A DNA stretch of 64,000 nt from Bradyrhizobium sp. (GCF_016219575.1 NZ_JACRMG010000032.1:1-64000), one strand, 5' to 3'. Shown: positions 1 to 9,128, counted from the stretch's first letter. Numbers and translations are program-made. Notes: generated from the sequence alone by a model not told the origin.

Positions 1-120
1 AAATGCTATCGCGAAATCGCATGCTCGGCCTTCTGTGTCTCGACAACCAGAAATGACCGATTTGCCTCGGTCGCGCCGGGCATGCACCGCGACATAGTGA
101 ATCATTCCCCGGACAGCCCT

Positions 121-299
121 GCGCTCTTGCGGGGAGAGGGTCGGGGTGAGGGGTGGTTCTCCAAACTCGATAGAGAACGTGACGCGGTGAGTCCCCCTCA
201 CCCGGATCGCTTCGCAACATAGCCGAAGCTCCGCTTCGGCGTTCTTAGGAACGGCCGCCGAAGGCGGCCTATGCCTCTCCCCGCACGCGGGAAGAGGTG
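121..299. repeat. Long imperfect palindrome, intergenic repeat (type A)
   Basis: The left arm around 125-153 (GC-rich, ending in ggggtgagggg) is mirrored by cccctcaccc at 193-202 and by cctctccccgcacgcggg at 274-291. Smaller hairpins (gccgaagc/gcttcggc, ggccgcc/ggcggcc) lie between. A related element sits at 40656-40827. The stretch 1-304 downstream of folD otherwise shows no gene. Confidence 0.6.
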
Positions 300-304
300 A
301 AACG

Positions 305-1189
305 TCAAACCCCCGGCGCGGGGAGCTTGTGGATCGCGCAGGCCGCGCGCAGCGTGTTGACCAGCAGGCACGCCACCGTCATCTGGCCGACGCCGCCGGG
401 CACCGGCGTGATGGCGCCGGCGACATCGAGCGCTTCCTGGAAAGCGACGTCGCCGATCAGCTTCGTCTTGCCTTCCGCCGTCGGGATGCGGTTGATGCCG
501 ACATCGATCACGGTGGCGCCCGGCTTCAGCCAGCTGCCGCGCACCATCTCCGGCTTGCCGACGGCGGCATAGACCAGATCGGCCTGCGCGCAGAGTTTCG
601 GCAGATCGCGCGAGCGCGAATGCGCGATCGTCACCGTGGCGTTCTCGTTGAGCAGCAATTGCACCAGCGGGCGGCCGACCAGATTGGAGCGGCCGATCAC
701 GATGGCGTTCATGCCCTCGAGCGAGGGATGCACGCTCCTGGTCAGGATGATGCAGCCGAGCGGCGTGCAGGGCGACAGCGCGGCAAAGCCGCCGGCGAGC
801 CGCCCGGCATTGTTCGGGTGCAGGCCGTCGACGTCCTTGGCGGGATCGATGGCGTTGATGATTGTTTCGGTATGCAGGTGCTTCGGCAGCGGCAATTGCA
901 CCAGAATGCCATGCACTGCGGGATCGCCGTTGAGCCCTGCAATCAGCGCCAGCAGGTCGGCCTGCGAGACATCGGCCGACAGCTTGTGCTCGAAGGAAGC
1001 CATGCCGGCGGCCTGGGTCTGGGTATGCTTGCTGCGGACATAGACTTCGCTCGCCGGGTCATTGCCGACCAGCACGACCGCGAGCCCCGGCGTGAGCGAG
1101 TTCTCGCGCTTCACCCGCGCTACTTCCCCGGCGACGCGGGCACGAAGATCGGCGGCAATGACTTTTCCATCGATGATGCGGGCCGTCAT
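305..1189 (-). CDS. folD: Bifunctional methylenetetrahydrofolate dehydrogenase / methenyltetrahydrofolate cyclohydrolase
   Basis: This cytoplasmic one-carbon enzyme interconverts 5,10-methylene-, 5,10-methenyl- and 10-formyl-tetrahydrofolate using NADP. The 294-residue length is normal for FolD. Visible hallmarks are YVRSK with the catalytic Lys in the N-terminal half, the folate-site motif QLPLPKH, KDVDGLHPNNAG, the NADP-binding segment VIGRSNLVGRP, and the C-terminal PVPGGVGQMT signature. It is the last gene of a minus-strand group yggT-yggU-folD; only one base separates it from yggU, so co-transcription is likely. The product would supply formyl-folate for purine synthesis, and purH lies elsewhere in this window. 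Confidence 0.97.
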   Translation of the reverse strand: MTARIIDGKVIAADLRARVAGEVARVKRENSLTPGLAVVLVGNDPASEVYVRSKHTQTQAAGMASFEHKLSADVSQADLLALIAGLNGDPAVHGILVQLPLPKHLHTETIINAIDPAKDVDGLHPNNAGRLAGGFAALSPCTPLGCIILTRSVHPSLEGMNAIVIGRSNLVGRPLVQLLLNENATVTIAHSRSRDLPKLCAQADLVYAAVGKPEMVRGSWLKPGATVIDVGINRIPTAEGKTKLIGDVAFQEALDVAGAITPVPGGVGQMTVACLLVNTLRAACAIHKLPAPGV

Positions 1190-1190
1190 C

Positions 1191-1547
1191 TCAATCCTTC
1201 TGTTCAGAACTCCTGGCGGTCAGTGCGCGCAAGGCCTCGCCGAGCGATTTGGGGTCGCCGTCGACCGCGACCTGCTTGAGCCGCGAGGTCGCGCCCGACA
1301 GGATTTTCACGCTTGCCTTGGGCACGCGCAGCGCTTTCGCCAGCAATTCCGTCACCGCCTTGTTGGCCGCGCCGCCATCGGCAATGGCGCGGACCCGCAC
1401 CTTCACCACGGAGCGGCCGTCGGCCAGCGTCTCGATCCCGTCGATGTCGTCACGGCCGCCGCGCGGAGTGACGCGCAAGGCGATGCTGATGCCGTCGCTG
1501 GAGTAGCGCCAGGGATCAGCGGACCGATCAGCCAATGACCCGCTCAA
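1191..1547 (-). CDS. DUF167 / YggU family protein
   Basis: This is a small conserved protein of about 118 residues with the DUF167 core: IALRVTPRGGRDDIDGI, then VVKVRVRAIADGGAANKAVTELLAKAL and SGATSRLKQVAVDG. The biochemical function of the family is not established. The start is uncertain. The first possible codon is a TTG at 1547 that overlaps the TGA stop of the upstream yggT gene, consistent with translational coupling, but the family core begins near residue 16. It lies between yggT and folD on the minus strand. Confidence 0.85.
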   Translation of the reverse strand: MSGSLADRSADPWRYSSDGISIALRVTPRGGRDDIDGIETLADGRSVVKVRVRAIADGGAANKAVTELLAKALRVPKASVKILSGATSRLKQVAVDGDPKSLGEALRALTARSSEQKD

Positions 1548-1834
1548 ACGACGTTGGGATAGATGTAGTAGGAGATCACCCGCTGAATGAACATGATGAT
1601 CAGGATCACGATGATCGGCGAGATATCGAGCCCGCCAAGGGACGGGATGAAGGAACGAATCGGCCGCAGCGCCGGCTCGGTGATCCGGTACAGGAACTCG
1701 GACACCGCCGCGACGAACTGGTTGCGGGTGTTCACGACGTTGAAGGCGATCAGCCAGGACAGGATGGCCGAGGCGATCAGGAGCCAGACATAGAGGTCGA
1801 GCACGATCAGGACGATGTCGAGGACGGCGCGCAT
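1544..1834 (-). CDS. YggT family membrane protein
   Basis: This 96-residue integral membrane protein has two hydrophobic segments, one at the N-terminus (about residues 3-27) and one near the C-terminus (about 65-85). The intervening loop, with NTRNQFVAAVSEFLYRITEPALRPIRSFIP, is the classic YggT signature. The start was taken at the ATG at 1834, giving MRAVLDIVLIVLDLY; the frame extends further upstream, but that part is not family-like. The family is loosely linked to osmotic tolerance and division, with no defined mechanism. It is the first gene of a tight operon with yggU and folD. Confidence 0.88.
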   Translation of the reverse strand: MRAVLDIVLIVLDLYVWLLIASAILSWLIAFNVVNTRNQFVAAVSEFLYRITEPALRPIRSFIPSLGGLDISPIIVILIIMFIQRVISYYIYPNVV

Positions 1835-2009
1835 GGCGGGAAGGGCTCGCGAGGTGTGATGCCGCCTAGATATCGGTTCAGCCCCCCGCAAACAAGGGAA
1901 GTTCCCGGCAAAATAATGCGGAAAACCGTATGGTTACCGTTCTTGACTTGGCCTGTGCCCGGCAGGTAAATGGCGCCGATTGTCGGTCGCCTTCCGGGGC
2001 GGCCGCGAC

Positions 2010-2084
<75 letters not shown>

Positions 2085-2085
<1 letters not shown>

Positions 2086-2175
2086 GCCTTCGCAGGCTGC
2101 GGCTGCTTCGGCTCGGCAAGCCCTATCGTAGCGAAGGCTGCCGCGGCGTAGCCCGAAGGGCGAAGACGGACTAGA
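2085..2175. repeat. Inverted repeat directly after tRNA-Ala
   Basis: AGCCTTCGC at 2085-2093 is repeated inverted as GCGAAGGCT at 2131-2139, followed by short GC-rich hairpins up to about 2165. It begins at the last base of the tRNA, so it could serve as its terminator or be a dispersed repeat inserted there. No coding content was recognised. Confidence 0.4.
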
Positions 2176-2191
2176 TCAGCAAACTCCCCTC

Positions 2192-3004
2192 CTACTTCCC
2201 CGTAAACCTCGGCGGCCGCTTCTCCATGAAGCTCGCCACGCCCTCCCGGAAGTCGCTGCCCCTCAGCGCCACCACCATCTCGCGGTTCGCATCGATCGTG
2301 GCTTCCGCCAGCGTCTGGAACGGCACGTCATAGAGCTGGCGCTTGATCACCGATATCGCACTCGGCGAGACGAAGTCGGCGAGATCGCGCGCGTAGGCAT
2401 AGGTCTGCTCGGCCAGCTGGTCCGGCGGATAGAGCCGGTTGACCAGCCCAATGCGCAGCGCCTCGTCGCTGTAGACGCGCCGTGAGGACATCAGGAGATC
2501 CAGCGCATTGGCATGGCCGACGATGCGCGGCAGCATCCAGCTGATGCCGTGCTCGGCGATCAGGCCGCGGCGGGAGAAGGCGGTGGTGAACACCGTGTTG
2601 TCGGCGGCAAAGCGCAGGTCGCAATAGAGCGCATGCACGAGGCCGATGCCGGCGGTCGCGCCGTTGAGCATTCCGATCACCGGCTTGCCGATCGACGGAT
2701 AATAGCCGTAGCGCGTCTGCCAGTCCGGCCCGCGGTTCATGTCGAATGGCGGCAGGGTCGCGGCCCGCCTGATATCGTCGGGATCGAGGGTCTTCAGCGC
2801 GTCCATGTCGGCGCCGGCGCAGAAGGCGCGGCCCGCGCCGGTCAGCACGATCACCCGCACATTGTCGTCGGCGGCCGCGGTCTCCATCGCGTGCCGCACG
2901 TCGCGCTCCATGATCGGTGTCCACGCATTCATGCGGTCGGGCCGGTTCAGCGTGATGGTCGCGATCTTGTCCTTCGCTTCATAAAGAATGTGCTGATAGC
3001 TCAT
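2192..3004 (-). CDS. Enoyl-CoA hydratase/isomerase family protein
   Basis: This 270-residue crotonase-fold protein probably acts on an acyl-CoA in fatty- or aromatic-acid degradation; the exact substrate is unknown. The start is the ATG at 3004, preceded by GGGAG about five bases upstream. The same frame stays open far upstream, but that part is the antisense-like extension of the neighbouring gene. Crotonase features include ITLNRPDRMNAWT near the N-terminus, the oxyanion-hole segments AGRAFCAGADMDAL and NGATAGIGLVHALYCDLRFAAD, and a C-terminal FREGVASFMEKRPPRFTG. The SnoaL-like gene lies 41 bases upstream on the same strand, suggesting one transcript. Confidence 0.92.
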   Translation of the reverse strand: MSYQHILYEAKDKIATITLNRPDRMNAWTPIMERDVRHAMETAAADDNVRVIVLTGAGRAFCAGADMDALKTLDPDDIRRAATLPPFDMNRGPDWQTRYGYYPSIGKPVIGMLNGATAGIGLVHALYCDLRFAADNTVFTTAFSRRGLIAEHGISWMLPRIVGHANALDLLMSSRRVYSDEALRIGLVNRLYPPDQLAEQTYAYARDLADFVSPSAISVIKRQLYDVPFQTLAEATIDANREMVVALRGSDFREGVASFMEKRPPRFTGK

Positions 3005-3045
3005 GTCGTCTCCCTTGCTCGCCGCCTCAGGCAGCGGCGCGTTCT

Positions 3046-3558
3046 TCATTGGTTGAATGATTTCGCCCGCGAGCCCGTCGGCCGCGCCAGATAGTCCTGC
3101 GTCTCCGGCCGCTCGATCAGCCAGCCGGTCCAGCGCCTGAAGACTTTCGCCATCCGCTCCGGATCGACGCCGAGCTGCGACATCGCAACGCCGCCATTGA
3201 CGGATTCGCGGTACTCCGCAATCAGCCCGTCGCGCACGATGAAGCGGCTCATGCCGTCGATCACCACGCGCTTGCCCTTGAACTGCGGGATGGTGGAGGT
3301 GAAGCTCGACAGCGACCACGCATAGCCCATGGCGCCGTCGAAGACAGGATCGAACATCTCCCAGCGATAGTCGGTGGCATCGCGGTGGAATAGATCCTGC
3401 ATCATGTGCGCGATATCGGCGCGACCTGTGTGCGGGCCGTAGATGTAATCGTGGTAGATGCCGTCTTCGCAAAAATGCCGCGCGAAGCGTGCGCCGTCAC
3501 CGCTCTCTGCCGAATGCGTGAAATCGCTCAGGAGTCTTGCGAATTCCTCACGCGTCAT
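3046..3558 (-). CDS. SnoaL-like / NTF2-fold nuclear-transport-factor-type protein
   Basis: This 170-residue protein of the NTF2-like fold family (SnoaL-like polyketide cyclase or hydroxylating-enzyme small-subunit type) has FARLLSDFTHSAESGDGARFARHFCEDGIYHD at the N-terminus and the sheet segments YRWEMFDPVFDGAMGYAWSLSSF and VVIDGMSRFIVRDGLIAEYRE. Such proteins bind or isomerise small ligands, and no specific reaction can be assigned. The start is the ATG at 3558, preceded by GGGAGGCGGC. It lies upstream of the enoyl-CoA hydratase gene on the same strand and may supply the same degradative pathway. Confidence 0.8.
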   Translation of the reverse strand: MTREEFARLLSDFTHSAESGDGARFARHFCEDGIYHDYIYGPHTGRADIAHMMQDLFHRDATDYRWEMFDPVFDGAMGYAWSLSSFTSTIPQFKGKRVVIDGMSRFIVRDGLIAEYRESVNGGVAMSQLGVDPERMAKVFRRWTGWLIERPETQDYLARPTGSRAKSFNQ

Positions 3559-3648
3559 GCCGCCTCCCAACTTTGTTTGGGAGCGACAGTAGCACACCTG
3601 CGGAAATGACAAGCCGCCATGCGCGCACCGGATATTTTGCGCCGCGGA

Positions 3649-4446
3649 TTATTCCGCAGCCTGCGCCAGCACCGGATGCGGCTTTCGCGCGAGCCAGCCG
3701 TCGATGAATTGCCTGAGCCAGGCGCGCTCGGCGAAATCATACACGGCGCGATCGGCAAAATGCTGGTGCCGCGCCCGCGCGCCCGGCGAATCCATGTTGT
3801 CGTAACCGCGCGTGGTCCAGCAATGCATCATCGCCCAGGTCACGTCGGGATGAAACTGGAAGCCGAAGGCTTGGCCGCTCTGGAAGGCCTGCACCGGGAA
3901 GTCGTCGCCTTCCGCGAGCAGCTCGGCACCATGAGGCAACTCGAAGCCTTCGCGGTGCCAGTGATAGACATGATCGGGCCAGTCCGGGCACACGGCGTTG
4001 CCGGCGGCAGTCGGGCGGATCGGATAATAGCCGATCTGGGTGACGCCTTGCGGATGCGGCGCGACTCTTGCGCCGAGCTGCATGGCGAGCATCTGCGCGC
4101 CGAGGCAGATGCCGAGGAACGGCCGCTGCTCGCGCAGGGCAATCTCGATCCAGTCGATCTCGCGGCGGATGTAGTCGTCGGAATCGTTGGCGCTCATCGG
4201 CCCGCCGAAGAACACGGCGCCAGCATGCGCATCCATCGTCTCCGGCAGCGCGTCGCCGAAACGCGGACGGCGGATGTCGAGGGTGTGGCCGAGCGCGCGC
4301 AGCGCATTGCCGACGCGGCCGGGCGTGGAGGTCTCCTGATGCAGGACGATCAGGACCGGAAGCAGGGCGTCGGACTCGACGGCGCGCGCCCCTCGCCCCG
4401 GAAAGGGCAGCACGCTTCCGCTCATCATGGTCCGCCGAAAAGACAT
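3649..4446 (-). CDS. Class I glutamine amidotransferase (GMP-synthase-like)
   Basis: This 265-residue stand-alone glutaminase domain has the nucleophile elbow FLGICLGAQMLA, the FGGPMSANDSDDY turn, and the catalytic-His motif FGFQFHPDVTWAMMHCW. The triad looks intact, so it should release ammonia from glutamine or hydrolyse gamma-glutamyl bonds. Homologues of this type are annotated as GMP-synthase-like or gamma-glutamyl hydrolases, and no acceptor domain is fused. It stands alone on the minus strand, downstream of a short-chain dehydrogenase gene and 135 bases from it. Confidence 0.88.
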   Translation of the reverse strand: MSFRRTMMSGSVLPFPGRGARAVESDALLPVLIVLHQETSTPGRVGNALRALGHTLDIRRPRFGDALPETMDAHAGAVFFGGPMSANDSDDYIRREIDWIEIALREQRPFLGICLGAQMLAMQLGARVAPHPQGVTQIGYYPIRPTAAGNAVCPDWPDHVYHWHREGFELPHGAELLAEGDDFPVQAFQSGQAFGFQFHPDVTWAMMHCWTTRGYDNMDSPGARARHQHFADRAVYDFAERAWLRQFIDGWLARKPHPVLAQAAE

Positions 4447-4581
4447 GGTCCTTGCTTCTGACGACGCTCGGGTGAAATCGTACCTAAGTGGTCGTTAATT
4501 TGCGGTGAGTTCGGTCACACTCGGAAAAATCCAAGCAAATCACGGGCCAGTGATAACGGAGGAGCAGTTTGGGGCCGGATT

Positions 4582-5361
4582 TCAGCGATTCCGGAGCTGG
4601 AATCCGCCGACCGCCGCCAGGATGAACGAGCGGGGGAAGAACCGCAGCAGGAAGGGCACCAGCTTGATGCCAAGGCCGGGCAGCACGGCCCGCTTGTTGG
4701 CCATCAGCCCCTCATAGCCCTGCCGCGCCACTTCGGCCGGCGAGACTTTCAGAACTGCCGAATCGAAGCCGGGTGCGAACCCCGCCCGGGCCTGAAACTC
4801 GGTCAGGACGGGACCGGGGCAGACCACCGTGACGCGCACACCGTGCGGCGCGAGCTCGCGGCGCATCGCCTCGGAGAAGGACAGCACATAGGCCTTGGAG
4901 GCGTAGTAGACCGCCATACCCGGCCCCGGCAGGAAGCCCGCGATCGAACCAATATTGAGGATGCCGCCGCGATTGCGAACGAGCTGATCGGCAAAGCGCA
5001 GCGTCAGATCCGTCAGCGCGCCGACGTTGACCGCGATCATGCCGAGCTGGTCGTTGCGGTCGCGCCTGATCGCGTGGCCGAAAACGCCGAAGCCCGCATT
5101 GTTGACGAGATATTCGAGCTCGGCGCCGGCGGCAGCCAATGCGCTCTCGATCGTGGCGCAGGCATCCGCCTGTTCGAGATCGCAGGGAATGACGATGGGC
5201 TGTGCGCCGCCGGAGGCGACGATTTCACCGGCGAGCTGATCTAGGCGATCGGCACGGCGCGCGGCCAGCGCAACGCGATGGCCCTTCGCTGCAAAGATGC
5301 GCGCAAGCTCCATGCCTATGCCGGCCGAAGCCCCCGTAATCAGCGTCACACGCTCAGTCAC
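4582..5361 (-). CDS. Short-chain dehydrogenase/reductase (SDR)
   Basis: This 259-residue classical SDR carries the cofactor motif TGASAGIGMELA, CDLEQAD, NNAGFG, the catalytic Ser in NIGSIAG, and the YYASK active site with Tyr and Lys. The start is taken as GTG at 5361 (VTERVTLITGAS), because the family begins just before the nucleotide-binding motif; an ATG at 5394 would add 11 residues and cannot be excluded. The C-terminal part is hydrophobic (LVPFLLRFFPRSFILAAVGGF), suggesting membrane association, as in DltE-like or steroid-dehydrogenase-like SDRs. The substrate is unknown. Confidence 0.9.
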   Translation of the reverse strand: MTERVTLITGASAGIGMELARIFAAKGHRVALAARRADRLDQLAGEIVASGGAQPIVIPCDLEQADACATIESALAAAGAELEYLVNNAGFGVFGHAIRRDRNDQLGMIAVNVGALTDLTLRFADQLVRNRGGILNIGSIAGFLPGPGMAVYYASKAYVLSFSEAMRRELAPHGVRVTVVCPGPVLTEFQARAGFAPGFDSAVLKVSPAEVARQGYEGLMANKRAVLPGLGIKLVPFLLRFFPRSFILAAVGGFQLRNR

Positions 5362-5579
5362 GATCCAAACTCTAAAATAAAATGCCTGTGGCATCCCGTC
5401 GCGGGCGCGACAAGACCATAGGCTTGTGATGTGAGCAACCCACCCCGGGGCATCCCAGCATGCGCAATGCACTACAGAAAACATTGGAGCGCTGTGATTT
5501 GCCACACAGTCCGGCTGCGCGGCCACGTTAAATTTTGGTCATGTATGAATAGGCAGGCCGGAAGCGGCCGGCCGGCACC

Positions 5580-6080
5580 TCAAATGGCCGCGCCGGCACT
5601 GTCCTTGTCACCCCGGGCACGCGCCGCCTGGCGCTCCTGCACGGTATGCTTGAGATCGATCCGGTCGCGCCCGGAAATGCCCAGGAGTTCGGCGGCGCGC
5701 CACAGCACATTGTCCTCGAATTCGGTGACCTTGCCATCGGCAAACACCATCTCCCACATCATCTCGACGATGCGACGCCGGACCGCCTCGTCCACCTCGC
5801 GCATGATCACGCTGGTGAACCGGTAGAGATCGACCGCATCGCTCTCGGCCCGGGTGGCGGAGGCAATCAACCGGTCGGCCGTGCCGGGATCCAGCTTGAA
5901 GCTGGTTTCGATCAGGCTGTGCAGTTTGCGCTTCTCCATCGCCGTGGGCTCGCCGTCGAGCGAGACGATGTGAATCAGGAGCGCGGTTGCGGCAAGACGA
6001 TAATCGGTCTCGTCAAAGACCCGCTGCATGGCGTCGGGAGAAACGATATCGGCGATGAATTGGCGAAGTCCGTCCAGCAT
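5580..6080 (-). CDS. TerB-like (tellurite-resistance TerB superfamily) protein
   Basis: This 166-residue, mostly helical protein starts at the ATG at 6080 (MLDGLRQFIADIV) after AGAGAG. The TerB-like core covers about residues 30-140: acidic helices (ALLIHIVSLDGEPTAMEKRKL and MMWEMVFADGKVTEFEDNVLWRAAELLGIS) in which acidic DG-containing turns could bind a divalent metal, as in this superfamily. The tail is basic and charged. No other ter genes are near, so a direct tellurite role is not supported. The function is unknown. Confidence 0.82.
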   Translation of the reverse strand: MLDGLRQFIADIVSPDAMQRVFDETDYRLAATALLIHIVSLDGEPTAMEKRKLHSLIETSFKLDPGTADRLIASATRAESDAVDLYRFTSVIMREVDEAVRRRIVEMMWEMVFADGKVTEFEDNVLWRAAELLGISGRDRIDLKHTVQERQAARARGDKDSAGAAI

Positions 6081-6196
6081 CGATTCTCTCTGTCGAAAAC
6101 GGTGAGGTTGCTCGGCTGAATATATGGGCCGGACCGTGAAGGGCGCAATCGGCACAGGCGACGGCAGTGCATTACGTTTCGGAAACCTCTCTCCTC

Positions 6197-6283
6197 GTCA
6201 TGCCCGGGCTCGTCCCGGGCATCCACGTCTTCCTTTCCCGCTGGTCCAATGACGTGGATGGCCGGGACAAGCCCGGCCATGAC
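6197..6283. repeat. Dispersed palindromic repeat (type B)
   Basis: The outer arms gtcatgcccgggctcgtccc (from 6197) and cgggacaagcccggccatgac (to 6283) pair, enclosing an inner pair catccacgtc/gacgtggatg. A second copy lies at 47758-47846. Read in one frame these copies give peptide-like MPGLVPGIHV, which is a repeat artefact rather than a gene. Confidence 0.75.
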
Positions 6284-6313
6284 GGCGTGGAAAATGCGGG
6301 TGTCAACAATTCC

Positions 6314-7723
6314 TCACGGTATCTCGTACACCACCATCTTGTCGGCGATGCCCCGCAGCGCGGCCTCTTTCCGGATCGGCTTGATCGCCTCGCGCTCTAT
6401 GATGGCGGCAACTTCAGGCGCGCCGATCACCGGCTGGGTGATGTGGATTTCCTGATTGGTAGACAGGCTCTGCACCCGCGCCGCCACATTCACGGTCTGG
6501 CCGAAATAATCCTGCCGTTCGTTGAGCATCACGGCGAGGCACGGCCCTTCGTGAAGGCCTATCTTGACGATCAGGTCTTCGGTGCCGCGCGTCTTGTTGA
6601 GCTCCTTCATCGCCGACCGCATGCGCAAACCCGCCTGCAGCGCATGCTCGGGGCGGATGAAGGTTGCCATCACGGCATCGCCGATGGTTTTCACCACCGC
6701 GCCCTTTTCCGAGGCGATGATTTCGAGCAGCGCGCGGAAGTGCGCTCGCACCAGGTCGAAGGCAGCGAGATCGCCGACGCGCTCATAGAGAGCGGTCGAG
6801 CCTTTCAAATCGGTGAACAGAAAGGTCAGCGAGGTGATCTTGAGCCGCTGGTCGATGTTGAGATTGTCCGCCTTGTAGAGGTCGCGGAACGTCTGGTTGG
6901 AGAGAATCCGCTTGGCGGTGAGGATCGGCTTGCGCTTGCCCAGCAATTCATGCAGCGCGTCGCCGGCGATCCAGACGCCCGGCAGCACGCGGTCACCGGA
7001 CTGATTGTCGAGGGTGAGGCGAATCGGCCCCGGGCGCATCACCGTGGTCCCGGTTGGCGCATGCACCTTGTTGAACACGATCGACAGCTGCTGGCGCTCT
7101 TTGGTCGGCTCGCCCTGCACGTCGATGAAGTGTGCCGAATGCGTCACCGGCTCGAATATGATGATGAACTGCTTCGGCAATTGCAGCGACAGCACGGCCC
7201 TCTCGCCGGGAGGCAGCTCCATCGACTCCAGCGTGACCTCCTCGGTCAGCTGCGGCATCGTCTCTTCGTTGAGATCGATGCCCGAACTCCAGAAGATCTG
7301 CCGGTAATACTCCCAGAACGGCAGCGTGCCGGGGTCGTGGGCGCCGATGCGCCGGATGCGCGGGCTGACGGTGAAGGAGACCTCGACGAGATCGTCGACC
7401 GACGCCTCGTATCCCGCGGCGCACAGCGCGCAATTGTAGTCGTCCGGGCGAAGCGATTTCAGCGTGGCGTGGGCGTCGAGCACGCCGCTGCAGCCGGGGC
7501 AGAGCACGTTCCAGCCGAGATCGAATATGCCGAGCCGGGAGGCATGCAGAAAGCCGGAGATTACCTTCTCCTCGTCGAGACCGGTCTTGCGCGAGAAATC
7601 CAGCAGATTGACGCGGTTGAGTTCGCGGTCCTCGCCCTTCTCGACCACGTCCTGGATTGCGTCGACCACCGCCGGATCCGCGGTCTGCTTCAGCACCGAG
7701 AACAAGGCCTGCGTTTCGCTCAT
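6314..7723 (-). CDS. Class III adenylate/guanylate cyclase with N-terminal zinc-ribbon/DUF5939-type domain
   Basis: This is a 469-residue protein. Residues about 299-469 form a class III nucleotide cyclase domain, with metal Asp305 in LFTDLKGS and Asp349 in KTIGDAVMATF, plus GLHEGPCLAVMLNERQDYFGQTVNVAARV. The N-terminal ~290 residues contain two CxxC pairs (Cys75/78 and Cys98/101) that form a zinc ribbon, then a beta-rich region like DUF5939. It should make cAMP (or cGMP) in response to an unknown input. The start is the ATG at 7723. It is immediately downstream of, and co-directional with, the P450 gene (16-base gap). Confidence 0.9.
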   Translation of the reverse strand: MSETQALFSVLKQTADPAVVDAIQDVVEKGEDRELNRVNLLDFSRKTGLDEEKVISGFLHASRLGIFDLGWNVLCPGCSGVLDAHATLKSLRPDDYNCALCAAGYEASVDDLVEVSFTVSPRIRRIGAHDPGTLPFWEYYRQIFWSSGIDLNEETMPQLTEEVTLESMELPPGERAVLSLQLPKQFIIIFEPVTHSAHFIDVQGEPTKERQQLSIVFNKVHAPTGTTVMRPGPIRLTLDNQSGDRVLPGVWIAGDALHELLGKRKPILTAKRILSNQTFRDLYKADNLNIDQRLKITSLTFLFTDLKGSTALYERVGDLAAFDLVRAHFRALLEIIASEKGAVVKTIGDAVMATFIRPEHALQAGLRMRSAMKELNKTRGTEDLIVKIGLHEGPCLAVMLNERQDYFGQTVNVAARVQSLSTNQEIHITQPVIGAPEVAAIIEREAIKPIRKEAALRGIADKMVVYEIP

Positions 7724-7739
7724 GGTGCTGACCTTGGTT

Positions 7740-9128
7740 TCAACGCGGCGAGATCGCGAACATCGGCGAGCGGTCGGGCTGCGTGGTGACGACACCGACC
7801 GGCATCACCGGTGCCTTGTCGAGCAGCGTGACCCGGAAGGCGCCGATGATCTGCGCCAGAGCCAACGTGGCTTCGACCAGCGCGAAATGCGCGCCGATGC
7901 AGATGCGCGGACCGACGCCGAACGGCAGATAGGCAAAGCGGTCGGGCGGCGGCGACGGCGCCATGAAACGCGACGGGATGAAGGCGTTGGGATCCTGCCA
8001 GAGCTTTTCGTGGCGATGCAGCAGCCATGGCGAGATCAGGATCACGTCGTTCTGGCGCACGGGACGGCCGGCGATGACGTCGGGCCCCGCGGCGGCGCGC
8101 GCGATCAGGAAGGCGGGCGGATAGAGCCGCATGGTCTCGTCGAGAACCGCGCGGGTGAATTTCAGCCGGTCCAGATCAAGCCCGCCTTTGGCGACGGCTT
8201 CGCGCGCTTCCACCGCCACCTGTTCCTGCACGGCGGGATCCAGCGCAAGCAGATAGAGCGACCAGAACAAGGCGGTCGCGGTCGTCTCATGCCCGGCGAG
8301 GATCATGGTGGCGACTTCGTCACCGAGCTGCTCTTCATTGAACGCCTGCCCGGTCTCGGGATCGCGCGCCTCGCCCATCAGGTCGAACAGGTCGCGCGGC
8401 GGCGCGCCGTCCTTCTTGCCGGCGGCGCGGCGCTCGGCCATCAGCTGGCCGACGAACTTCGTCCAGCGCTTGCGGAAGCGGGCGCGCTGGAAATCCTGCG
8501 GGCTCGGCCAGTTCAGCGGCAACAACAGATCGAGCAAGTGCGGCCGCGCCAGCCGCTCGCCATATTCCATGACATAGTCGCGCAAGGTCGCGCCGTGCTG
8601 CCCCATCCCGAACGAGAACATGGTACGGCCGGCGATCTCCAGCGTCATGCGCTGCATCACCTCGCGCAGATCGACCGGCGCATTGCTCGCGGCCTTGAGT
8701 TTAGCAAGCGTCTCGTCGATGGCACCGGTCATATGCGGGATCAGCATGTTGACGGCGCGCGGCGTGAAGGCCGGCGCCAGCGTGCGCCGCTGGTGTTTCC
8801 AGGCGCGGCCCTCCGCGATCAGGACACCGTTGCCGAGAATGGGGCGCAGCACGCGGATGCCGGCGGCCGTGCGGGTATAGTTTTCGTAATTGTCGACCAG
8901 CACATGCTTGATCGTGTCCGGCGTGTTGAGGATGAAGCTGCTGCGCCCGACGAAGCGGCCCTGGATGATATCTTCTTCGTAGGCGCGGTTGCCCCAGGTC
9001 TGGATCGGGTTGACGCGCATGGTCCGCATGCGTCCGAACGCCGTCATGTTGTCGGGCGCGCGCGGCGGGCGCGGCGGCACCAGGGGCTGTCGGGTGAGCG
9101 GCAGATCGATGACTTCGGCAATGCTCAT
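7740..9128 (-). CDS. Cytochrome P450
   Basis: This 462-residue soluble haem monooxygenase has the haem-ligand loop FGVGPRICIG (Cys410), the I-helix oxygen-activation motif AGHETT at 278-283, and the K-helix ExxR (Glu331, Arg334) in DETMRLYPPAF. There is no membrane anchor and no fused reductase. The overall pattern resembles bacterial P450s related to the CYP4/CYP102 fatty-acid-oxidising clan, but the substrate cannot be read from sequence. It starts at the ATG at 9128 and precedes the cyclase gene on the same strand, with the esterase gene 81 bases upstream. No ferredoxin or reductase gene is adjacent. Confidence 0.96.
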   Translation of the reverse strand: MSIAEVIDLPLTRQPLVPPRPPRAPDNMTAFGRMRTMRVNPIQTWGNRAYEEDIIQGRFVGRSSFILNTPDTIKHVLVDNYENYTRTAAGIRVLRPILGNGVLIAEGRAWKHQRRTLAPAFTPRAVNMLIPHMTGAIDETLAKLKAASNAPVDLREVMQRMTLEIAGRTMFSFGMGQHGATLRDYVMEYGERLARPHLLDLLLPLNWPSPQDFQRARFRKRWTKFVGQLMAERRAAGKKDGAPPRDLFDLMGEARDPETGQAFNEEQLGDEVATMILAGHETTATALFWSLYLLALDPAVQEQVAVEAREAVAKGGLDLDRLKFTRAVLDETMRLYPPAFLIARAAAGPDVIAGRPVRQNDVILISPWLLHRHEKLWQDPNAFIPSRFMAPSPPPDRFAYLPFGVGPRICIGAHFALVEATLALAQIIGAFRVTLLDKAPVMPVGVVTTQPDRSPMFAISPR

